NCBI GenBank assembly: GCA_035518775.1
Contig: DATIXH010000148.1
Location: forward strand, 1 to 19,360
Direction of reading: 5' to 3'
DNA from: JBGPEQ01 sp035518775
GTDB lineage: Bacteria; Pseudomonadota; Alphaproteobacteria; Dongiales; Dongiaceae
DNA length: 19,360 bases
Shown here one piece after another: positions 7,272 to 13,397 of this stretch (position 1 is the stretch's first letter; each line of letters starts with the position of its first letter). The notes under the pieces were generated by a model, which was given only the letters and a program-made list of their open reading frames with translations, had not been told where the DNA came from and did not search any database. A program made the translations under genes and the position numbers.

Positions 7272-7301
7272 GCGGGCGGCGACGGCGGACCAGAGTTGGT
7301 C

Positions 7302-7733
7302 ATGACGTTGCTTCGACCGCTTCTCGCGGCACTCGCCGCCGCCCTGTGCCTGGCGCTGGCCGGATGCGGCACCGACATCCAGTGGCTGCTCAAGCGAGAC
7401 AGCGTGCTCGTCGCTAAGGCAGACGAGATCGCGGCCAGCGCCGAGGCCATCGATCCCGAACTGACGACGGAAATGTACGATGCCGAGGACGCCAAGCGCG
7501 TGGCCTGCCAGCGCATCTACGAATCGATCTCGGAGCAGATGACCCGGCAGCCATCGTTCGGCGAGGAACTCGAGTCCGATGTCGGCCTGTTCGTCGCCTA
7601 TCTCGTGCCGATCGAGGAGGTCGAACGCTGCGCGCGGGCGCAGGACGCCTATCGGACCACGGTCGAGCGGCTGCAGACCCGGCTGCAAGGGCGCAGCGCG
7701 GCGCCCGCCGGCTCCCAAGGCCCGGGCAACTGA
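7302..7733 (+). CDS. Small outer-membrane-type lipoprotein, paralogue B (unknown function)
   Basis: This 143-aa lipoprotein is a paralogue of the protein at 2118-2570. Its signal peptide MTLLRPLLAALAAALCLALA ends in the lipobox LAGC with lipidated Cys22, followed by Gly at +2, consistent with outer-membrane sorting. Features shared with the paralogue are CGTDIQWLL at 22-30, MYDAEDAKRVAC at 58-69, QPSFG at 83-87, and LVPIEEVERC plus AYR at 101-118. Cys69 and Cys110 are the conserved extra cysteines. The tail is rich in Gly, Ala and Pro. I chose ATG 7302 because it gives a normal-length signal peptide; longer starts from 7200 add about 34 residues that do not look like a signal sequence. It is divergent from the RTX gene and convergent with the cyclase gene, 6 bp between stops. 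Function is unknown; surface partnership with the RTX protein is inference from position. Confidence 0.75.
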   Translation: MTLLRPLLAALAAALCLALAGCGTDIQWLLKRDSVLVAKADEIAASAEAIDPELTTEMYDAEDAKRVACQRIYESISEQMTRQPSFGEELESDVGLFVAYLVPIEEVERCARAQDAYRTTVERLQTRLQGRSAAPAGSQGPGN

Positions 7734-7739
7734 TCCGGT

Positions 7740-9551
7740 TCAGCCCGCCGCCGGCGCCCCGCTGGTCACGCGGCGGAAGGGAACGGGACGCTCGAATCCC
7801 TTGATGGCGGCCGCCTCATCCTGCAGCTGGCATCCCCGGAGGATGGCCGCCACGGCCGGATCCTGGGCGAGCGGGCGCGACAGCACGATGTCGCCGCCGA
7901 CGCTCTGCGTCTGCAGCCGCGCCGCCAGGTTCACCGTCGAGCCGAAATAGTCGAGCCGCTCGTTGAGCGTGACGGCGATGCAGGGGCCCTTGTGCAGCCC
8001 TAGCTTGATGGAGATCGCCTCGCCGCCGTGGCCGGCGTTGAATTCGGCGACCTTCTGCTGGATCGCGAGCGCCGCCCGCACGGCGTCGGCCGGCTCGGCG
8101 AATGCTGCCATCACGGCATCGCCGATCGTCTTCACGATGGCGCCGTTGTGCTCGCGGATGCGGGCGGCGAGAAAGGCGAAGTGTTCGCGCACGAGGCGAT
8201 AGGCCTTGGCATCGCCCACCCTCTCGTAGAACGCGGTCGAGCCCTTGAGGTCCGTGAACATGAGGGCGATCTCGCCGATGCCGACGTCGTCGCCGGCGCG
8301 CAGCGCCTCGCTGGCGAAGAGATCGCGAAACGCCTGCAGGGCGGTTATGCGATCAGCGGTCAGCGCATCCTTGACCCAGGCGCGTTCCTCCACGATCACG
8401 GTCAGGGTGCGGCGGCTGCGATTGCTGGCGCGCACAATTCCGGGCGGCGCCGGCGCGCCGGCAGCGAGGCGGTCATCGCCGACGATCACCTCCGGGAAGC
8501 CGCCGCCCTGCCAGGCGATCGCCTGCTCCGGCCCCGGCTCGAGCGTGCGCAGCCGATAGTCGCCATGCGCCAGGCTGGCGCCGAGATCGCGCAACTGTCC
8601 GGCCTCGAGCGTCACGTGTACCTTGATGTGCGGAGTCGACATCGGCCCGAACAGGCAGTATTGGCCGCCGACGATCGGCCGCACGGCGGCGGTGGGGCGG
8701 AAGCTGGCCTCGACGTTGCGCGAGAAGTCGCGGTCGTAGTCGATGTTGCAGCTCGAACAGTGCGCGCCCGTCGGCAGCTGATCGAGGGCGACGACGGACG
8801 CCTTCGGGACACGGCAGCGCGGACACAGGAGATCCCAATGCAGCTCGAGCAGGCCGCTGGTCACGGCCTGCAGGCAGAGCTCGATCGCCGCCCGCGCCTC
8901 GATGCCCCAGTCGCGCGCCAGCTTCAGCGGCCGGATCTGCCAGAGATCGACCTCCTGCGCGCCGAGCAGGAAGTCGGCTAGGCGGCGCGCCAGCCGGTGG
9001 CCGTTGGGCGTCGCCTCGATGGCTGCGACCATGGCGTCGATCCGCTGGGCCATCTCCGGACCGATGGCGGGGACCGCGTGCTCGAACGGCTCCGGGCGAT
9101 GTCCGGCCGCGAACGCGTTGGCCTGGGCGGCGAGGCGGCCGAAATTGCGCCCGGCGCCGCGGAAGAAACCGCCGGCCAGGGCGGCGAGGCCCAGCAGACC
9201 GGCCGGCTCGACGGTCAGCGTATAGGTGCCGCGGCTGCCCTCGCCATCGGGTGCCAATTCGAAGGTCGCACACAAAGATTTGAACGGGCCATTGCGGAAG
9301 ACCCGGCAATGCTCGAACCACTGGCCGTCGATCCAGTTGACCGGCTTCTCCTGCCAGGCGAGCGTGAACGGCCCGCGCTTCAGCCGACCGAGATAGAGGA
9401 CAGAGCCGTCGGCCTGCGGAATCTCCTCGATGTCGTGCTTGGGCAGAGCGGCGGCCTCGTTGAAGCGCGCAGTGTCCGCCATGATCGGCCAGATCTCGGC
9501 CGGCGGCCGCTCGAAGTGCCAGACCCAGCTGCGTCGCCTCGGCGTGGTCAT
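7740..9551 (-). CDS. Class III adenylate cyclase with N-terminal SRPBCC-like and zinc-ribbon (DUF5939-type) modules
   Basis: This 603-aa protein is predicted to make cAMP from ATP. Residues about 5-150 resemble an SRPBCC/START-like ligand pocket (WVWHFERPPAEIWPIMADTA). The middle (about 160-395) resembles the DUF5939 region of bacterial cyclases and contains a zinc ribbon with Cys243, Cys246, Cys265 and Cys268. The C-terminal domain (about 425-590) is a class III catalytic domain with metal-binding Asp434 (FTDLKGS) and Asp478 (KTIGD), adenine-selecting Lys474 and Asp534 (LDYFG), and transition-state Asn541 and Arg545 (VNLAARL). All catalytic residues are on one chain, so a homodimer should be active. 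I chose the ATG at 9551 because AGGA lies about 6 nt upstream; the ATG at 9569 is the alternative. No membrane segment is visible, so it is probably cytosolic. It follows pyrD and the HAD gene on the same strand after 69 bp. Confidence 0.88.
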   Translation of the reverse strand: MTTPRRRSWVWHFERPPAEIWPIMADTARFNEAAALPKHDIEEIPQADGSVLYLGRLKRGPFTLAWQEKPVNWIDGQWFEHCRVFRNGPFKSLCATFELAPDGEGSRGTYTLTVEPAGLLGLAALAGGFFRGAGRNFGRLAAQANAFAAGHRPEPFEHAVPAIGPEMAQRIDAMVAAIEATPNGHRLARRLADFLLGAQEVDLWQIRPLKLARDWGIEARAAIELCLQAVTSGLLELHWDLLCPRCRVPKASVVALDQLPTGAHCSSCNIDYDRDFSRNVEASFRPTAAVRPIVGGQYCLFGPMSTPHIKVHVTLEAGQLRDLGASLAHGDYRLRTLEPGPEQAIAWQGGGFPEVIVGDDRLAAGAPAPPGIVRASNRSRRTLTVIVEERAWVKDALTADRITALQAFRDLFASEALRAGDDVGIGEIALMFTDLKGSTAFYERVGDAKAYRLVREHFAFLAARIREHNGAIVKTIGDAVMAAFAEPADAVRAALAIQQKVAEFNAGHGGEAISIKLGLHKGPCIAVTLNERLDYFGSTVNLAARLQTQSVGGDIVLSRPLAQDPAVAAILRGCQLQDEAAAIKGFERPVPFRRVTSGAPAAG

Positions 9552-9620
9552 TGATGTCCTGCCCGCCATCCCTTCCGCATCTACGGCGCCGGCGCCGCTG
9601 CGGATGCCGGCGGAGCGTCG

Positions 9621-10511
9621 CTACCAGGTGAACGCGGGGATCGCATAGGTCGGCCGTCGGCCGGCGCTGGCGCAAGCGGCGGCCAGTTTGGCCGGATCAG
9701 CCTGCGGACCGCAGGCTCCAGCCAACTCCTCGGCGTGGATGCCGCACAGCACCAGCAGAGAATCGATGCCGGCGCCGGCGGCGCCGGCCACGTCCGTGCG
9801 GAGGGAATCGCCGACGGCCAGGATGCGCGACCGATCGATCGTGCCGAAGTGCGCGAGGCAGGTCCGGTAGACGGCCGGGTGCGGCTTGCCGACGTAGATG
9901 ACCGACCCGCCGAGCGCCTCGTAGCGCGCGGCGAGCGCGCCGGCACAGAATTCGCGGACGCCACCGCGCACCACCTCCAGGTCGGGATTGGCGCAGAGCA
10001 TGGTCCGGCCGTGTGCCGCGCCGGCGGCAAGCACCTCCTCATAGTCAGCAACCGTCTCGGCCGCGTCCGCAAGGCCGGTTACGAGAAGGAAGTCGGCGGC
10101 GGCGGGCTCGTTCACGATTTCGAGAGCGAGGCCGTCGAGCAGGCCGCGGTCGCGCTCCGGCGCGATCGGGCAGACGCGACGCCCGAGAGCGGCGATGGCC
10201 GGGTCGGAGCGGTCCCGCAGCAATCGCCAGGTCTCTTCCCCCGAGCTGTGCAATTCATCGTATAGGTCCGGCGTGATGCCGATCTCGGCGGTGCGACCGA
10301 TCAGCGCAGCGGCGCGACGCGGGCCGTTCGAGAGCACGATCGTGCGCCGGGCTCGGCTCTTGAGCTGCCGCAACGCATGGACGGCGCCGGGATAGGGCTG
10401 CACGCCATCGTGCAGCACGCCCCACAGATCGAGAATGAAGCCCTCATAGCGGTCGCTCACCGCCGCGAGGCTGGCGAGCATAGGAATCGGAGCCGCAGCT
10501 GCGTCGGCCAT
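9621..10511 (-). CDS. HAD-superfamily subclass IIA (NagD-like, TIGR01459-type) phosphatase
   Basis: This 296-aa cytoplasmic hydrolase is probably a small-molecule (sugar or nucleotide) phosphatase of unknown substrate. Motif I is FILDLWGVLHDG at 25-36, with nucleophile Asp28. Motif II is VLSNGP at 59-64, motif III Lys209 lies in VGKPHPAVY, and motif IV is VGDSLRTDVAGA at 233-244. The IIA cap domain lies between motifs II and III. The usual second aspartate of DxD is Trp30; as I recall, a D-x-W-G motif is characteristic of the TIGR01459 group, so this is probably a family trait rather than a dead enzyme. The start ATG (10511) lies 3 bp after the pyrD stop, so translation is likely coupled and both genes share the pyrD promoter. 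A link to pyrimidine metabolism is suggested only by position. Confidence 0.87.
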   Translation of the reverse strand: MADAAAAPIPMLASLAAVSDRYEGFILDLWGVLHDGVQPYPGAVHALRQLKSRARRTIVLSNGPRRAAALIGRTAEIGITPDLYDELHSSGEETWRLLRDRSDPAIAALGRRVCPIAPERDRGLLDGLALEIVNEPAAADFLLVTGLADAAETVADYEEVLAAGAAHGRTMLCANPDLEVVRGGVREFCAGALAARYEALGGSVIYVGKPHPAVYRTCLAHFGTIDRSRILAVGDSLRTDVAGAAGAGIDSLLVLCGIHAEELAGACGPQADPAKLAAACASAGRRPTYAIPAFTW

Positions 10512-10514
10512 GGC

Positions 10515-11579
10515 CTAACGATGGTCCGCGCCCACGGCGGCGGCAACCGTCGCGAAGCTGTCGGCCCGCAGGCAGGCGGCAAGGTCGCGCTTGATGCGGG
10601 CGATCAGACCGGGGCCGTGATAGATCAGAGCCGTATAGAGCTGCACGAGCGAGGCGCCAGCGCGAATCTTCGCGTAGGCGTCCGCGCCGCTGGCGATGCC
10701 GCCCACGCCGATCAGCGGCAGGCGCCCCTCGGTGAGACGGTAGACCTGGCGGAGCAGCTCGGTCGAAAGCGCGAACAGCGGCCGGCCGCTGAGGCCGCCG
10801 CTCTGCTGCGCGTGGCGGCTGTGGAGGCCGGGCGGCCGGGACGTCGTGGTGTTGCCGATGATCAGTCCGTCGACGCCGTTGGCGAGCGCCACGCGCGCGA
10901 TCTCTTCGGTGTCGGCGAGCGCGAGGTCCGGCGCGATCTTCACCAGCAGCGGCGGCGGGCGCTCCGGGACCGCCGCAGTGCGCGCCGCCTGCACGCGCAC
11001 GAGCAGCGCACGCAACGCAGCCCCCTCCTGCAGCGCACGCAAACCCGGCGTGTTGGGCGAGGAAACATTAACGACGAGGTAATCGGCCAGGGGCGCCAGG
11101 GACACCGTCCCGGCCGCATAGTCGTCGGCGGCGTCGGCGCTGTCGCGGTTCTTCCCGATGTTGACTCCCACGATGCCGGCGCGCAGGTTCCGGCGCTGCC
11201 GCAAATTTGACACGGCGACAGCAAGGCCGGCGCTGTTAAAGCCGAGCCGATTGATCACGGCGTCGTCCTCAGGCAGCCGAAAGATGCGCGGCTTCGGGTT
11301 TCCCGCTTGCGGCCGCGGGGTGATGCTGCCGACCTCGACGAAGCCGAAGCCGAGCCGCAAAAGCGTCGCGTAAACCTCGGCGTCTTTGTCGAATCCCGCT
11401 GACAATCCAACGGGATTGGGGAATTTCAGCCCCCACAGATTCGTTGTCAGGAGCGGGTCGTCGGCCCCCGCCGCGCGCGGCGCAAGGCCGGCGCGGAGCG
11501 CGCGGATCGTCAGGCGGTGCGCCGTCTCCGGGGGCAGCGTCCTCAGGATTTGCCCTAACCAGCCGCCGGGCCCGATCAT
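10515..11579 (-). CDS. pyrD: Dihydroorotate dehydrogenase, quinone-dependent (class 2)
   Basis: PyrD oxidises dihydroorotate to orotate, the fourth step of de novo UMP synthesis, passing electrons through FMN to the membrane quinone. The 354-aa length and N-terminal amphipathic segment (GWLGQILRTLPPETAHRLTI, 6-25) are typical of class 2 enzymes that dock on the inner membrane. Signatures are NPVGLSAGFDKD at 55-66, VGSITPRPQAGNPKPRIFRL at 83-102, INRLGFNSAG at 109-118, and NVSSPNTPGLR at 171-181 with the catalytic-base Ser174. LVKIAPDL and the C-terminal FMN phosphate-binding IGVGGI...GA region follow. The start ATG 11579 has only a weak ribosome site. It heads a probable operon with the HAD phosphatase and perhaps the cyclase, and is divergent from the S24-type regulator. 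Confidence 0.96.
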   Translation of the reverse strand: MIGPGGWLGQILRTLPPETAHRLTIRALRAGLAPRAAGADDPLLTTNLWGLKFPNPVGLSAGFDKDAEVYATLLRLGFGFVEVGSITPRPQAGNPKPRIFRLPEDDAVINRLGFNSAGLAVAVSNLRQRRNLRAGIVGVNIGKNRDSADAADDYAAGTVSLAPLADYLVVNVSSPNTPGLRALQEGAALRALLVRVQAARTAAVPERPPPLLVKIAPDLALADTEEIARVALANGVDGLIIGNTTTSRPPGLHSRHAQQSGGLSGRPLFALSTELLRQVYRLTEGRLPLIGVGGIASGADAYAKIRAGASLVQLYTALIYHGPGLIARIKRDLAACLRADSFATVAAAVGADHR

Positions 11580-11634
11580 GCTAAAAGGCGATGCATGGGA
11601 TCACATTCCGGCATTCCAGACCGCGGATCTTGCC

Positions 11635-11662
11635 TTGCAGACGTGGAATCCCAACCTATAAA
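11635..11662 (+). promoter_or_regulatory. Candidate promoter of the S24-type regulator
   Basis: TTGCAG (11635-11640) and TATAAA (11657-11662) are separated by 16 bp. Transcription would begin near 11669, leaving a leader of about 70 nt before the regulator gene. The -10 element overlaps that of the opposing pyrD promoter candidate. Confidence 0.45.
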
Positions 11663-11683
11663 GCTCTCAGCGTTTCGCAACAA
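11655..11683 (-). promoter_or_regulatory. Candidate pyrD promoter, overlapping the regulator promoter
   Basis: On the minus strand TTGTTG (11678-11683) is followed after 17 bp by TATAGG (11655-11660). It lies about 75 bp upstream of the pyrD ATG and shares the central TATA with the plus-strand promoter, so only one polymerase could bind at a time. Confidence 0.4.
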
Positions 11684-11739
11684 TGACCACAGACGCTGCG
11701 TCATGTGTCGCTGGCCAACGATGAAATCAGCAAGGATGA

Positions 11740-12378
11740 ATGGACATGCTGCGCCACTCTGAAATCTGGCGCGCCCTGGACCGGTTGGCTGCCAAGCACG
11801 GCTTGTCCGCCTCCGGCCTTGCGCGCCGCGCCGGCCTCGACCCGACCGCCTTTAACAAGAGCAAGCGCAAGAGCCCGACCGGCAAGCCGCGCTGGCCGAG
11901 CACGGAGAGCGTCTCGAAATGCCTGACCGCGACCGGCGAGTCGCTGGGCGGGTTCCTGGCGCTGATCGGCGAGCGCAGCGGCGTGAGCGTCACCCATCCG
12001 CTTCCGCTCACGCAGTATGCCAAGGCGGGCGCTCGCGGGCTGTTCGACGACTCCGGGCATCCCATGGGCAAGGGCTGGGACGAGGTTGACCCGCCGGGCA
12101 TCGGCGATCCGAATGCGTTCGCACTCAAGATCAGCGGCAACGCCCTGGCCCCGGCCTACCGGGCCGGCGATATCGTGGTCGTGTCGCCCGACGCCGAGCT
12201 GCATCGCGGCGATCGCGTGATCGTGAAGACGCGCAACGGCGACCTGATGGCCAAGGAGCTGGTGCGTCAGTCCGGGCAGAGGATCGAGCTCAAGTCGATC
12301 GGCGGCGGCCCGGCCAGCCGCAGCCTCTCGAAGGGCGACGTCGCCTGGATGGCGCGCATCCTCTGGGTGCGCCAGTAG
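11740..12378 (+). CDS. LexA/CI-like HTH regulator with S24 peptidase fold, catalytic serine apparently lost
   Basis: This 212-aa DNA-binding regulator has an N-terminal HTH (about 8-66; LSASGLARRAGLDPTAFNKS contains the helix-turn-helix) and a C-terminal S24/LexA-like fold (about 122-212; NAFALKISGNALAPAYRAGD then VVVSP and RVIVKTRNGDLMAKEL). In active S24 proteins the first motif reads G-x-S-M, with Ser as nucleophile. Here it is Gly-Asn-Ala135-Leu, while the partner Lys172 is kept. RecA-stimulated self-cleavage is therefore not expected, and it may act as a constitutive or ligand-responsive regulator. ATG 11740 is used; ATG 11746 (MLRHSEIW) fits the AAGGA site with better spacing and is equally possible. 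It is divergent from pyrD, which it might control. Its targets cannot be read from the sequence. Confidence 0.85.
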   Translation: MDMLRHSEIWRALDRLAAKHGLSASGLARRAGLDPTAFNKSKRKSPTGKPRWPSTESVSKCLTATGESLGGFLALIGERSGVSVTHPLPLTQYAKAGARGLFDDSGHPMGKGWDEVDPPGIGDPNAFALKISGNALAPAYRAGDIVVVSPDAELHRGDRVIVKTRNGDLMAKELVRQSGQRIELKSIGGGPASRSLSKGDVAWMARILWVRQ

Positions 12379-12421
12379 TCGGGCCCGCCGCGCCACGGCC
12401 GGCGCGCGCGGGCTGAACCGG

Positions 12422-12452
12422 GACCACTCGCGCGGCGGCGAGCGCAGTGGTC
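12422..12452 (+). terminator. Stem-loop after the S24-type regulator
   Basis: GACCACT (12422-12428) pairs with AGTGGTC (12446-12452), and GCGC (12430-12433) with GCGC (12442-12445). This gives an 11-bp stem with one bulged C and an 8-nt loop, 44 bp after the regulator's stop. No U-tract follows, so termination would be imperfect or Rho-assisted. Confidence 0.45.
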
Positions 12453-12466
12453 GTGCGGCCGCGAGG

Positions 12467-12494
12467 TTGCGAAGTCGGCATAGGCTGCTATGGT
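12467..12494 (+). promoter_or_regulatory. Candidate promoter of the class IV aminotransferase
   Basis: TTGCGA (12467-12472), a 16-bp spacer and TATGGT (12489-12494) lie just downstream of the regulator's stem-loop and about 64 bp before the aminotransferase ATG. The match to the consensus is moderate. Confidence 0.35.
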
Positions 12495-12557
12495 GGGCCA
12501 TCGTCCAACATTTGAGGACCGGTGGGCCAAGGTCGCGGTCTATCCCCGGCACGGATC

Positions 12558-13397
12558 ATGAAGGCGTTTCATTATATCGACGGAAAATGGGTCGACGGCA
12601 ATCCGTTGGTCATGCAGGTCTGGGACCACGCGATGTGGCTGGGGGCCGCGGTGTTCGACGGCGCCCGCAGCTTCGAGGGCGTGGCGCCAGACCTCGATAG
12701 GCACTGTCAGCGGACGCTCCGCTCGGCCGCTGCGCTCGGCCTGCGCTCGCCGTTCACGGCCGAGAAGATCGAGGAGATCATCCGCGAGGGGATCGCCAAA
12801 TTCCCGAAGGGCACGGCGCTCTATCTGCGGCCGTTCCTGTGGTCGAAGGACGGCTGGATGGACCCCGATCCCGCCACCACCCAGATCATCATCACGGTCA
12901 TCGAGTATCCGATGCCCGACCCCGCCAAGGGCATGAGCGTCGGCTTCTCGAAGTGGCGGCGGCCCTCGCCGGAGACCGCGCCGACCGACGCCAAGGCCGT
13001 CTGCCTCTATGCCCAGGCCGGCCGTGCCTGCGCCGAGGCGAAGTCGCGCGGCTTCCAGGACGCCATCATGCTGGACCCGCTCGGCAACGTCGCCGAGTTC
13101 AGCTCCGCCAATCTCTGGATCGCCAAGGACGGCGCCGCCCACACACCGGCGGCAAACGGCACGTTCCTTAACGGCATCACGCGGCAGCGCGTCATCAAGC
13201 TGCTGCGCCAGGCCGGCACCGAGGTCCATGAGCGGACGCTGACGCCCAAGGACATCCAGGACGCCGACGAGGTCTTCATGACCGGCAACTACGCCAAGGT
13301 CTATCCGGTCACGCGCGTCGAGGATCGCGACCTGCAGCCGGGGCCGGTTTATCGCCGGGCGCGCGAGCTCTACTGGGCGTTCGCCCACGGCGGCTAG
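12558..13397 (+). CDS. Class IV aminotransferase, branched-chain amino acid aminotransferase-like
   Basis: This 279-aa fold-type-IV PLP enzyme probably transfers the amino group between glutamate and branched-chain 2-oxo acids in the cytoplasm. Visible are HYIDGKWVDGN at 5-15, AAVFDGARSFEG at 30-41, YLRPFLW at 89-95 with an active-site Arg, DAKAVCLY at 144-151 with Lys146 as the likely Schiff-base lysine, LDPLGNVAEFSSANLWIAKD at 172-191 with Glu180, and GTFLNGITRQRV at 201-212, the phosphate-binding turn. This matches a rhizobial-type BCAT subgroup better than classical IlvE, where the segments read KxxGxY and ESG. A related substrate such as a D-amino acid or aminodeoxychorismate is less likely. 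The start is ATG 12558; an upstream frame to 12522 lacks conserved sequence. Its stop overlaps the lysS stop on the other strand. Confidence 0.82.
   Translation: MKAFHYIDGKWVDGNPLVMQVWDHAMWLGAAVFDGARSFEGVAPDLDRHCQRTLRSAAALGLRSPFTAEKIEEIIREGIAKFPKGTALYLRPFLWSKDGWMDPDPATTQIIITVIEYPMPDPAKGMSVGFSKWRRPSPETAPTDAKAVCLYAQAGRACAEAKSRGFQDAIMLDPLGNVAEFSSANLWIAKDGAAHTPAANGTFLNGITRQRVIKLLRQAGTEVHERTLTPKDIQDADEVFMTGNYAKVYPVTRVEDRDLQPGPVYRRARELYWAFAHGG

Larger units (their letters stand above)
6892..7301. promoter_or_regulatory. Divergent intergenic region between the RTX gene and lipoprotein B
   Basis: These 410 bp carry no convincing gene. They should hold the promoters of both the RTX gene (minus) and the second lipoprotein (plus). 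The stretch 7020-7150 is clearly more AT-rich than its surroundings. Visible structures are an 8-bp inverted repeat (7056-7090), a CTCGCGAG palindrome at 7218-7225 next to a TAAACT -10-like hexamer (7214-7219), and a perfect hairpin at 7255-7271. I see no strong -35/-10 pair for either gene. Frames extending the flanking genes into this region (to 7017 and from 7200) lack ribosome sites and family-like sequence. Confidence 0.5.

Noticed and set aside
7200..7301. Longer start for lipoprotein B
   Set aside because: It would place 34 polar residues before the signal peptide and run through a hairpin. ATG 7302 gives a normal lipoprotein signal.
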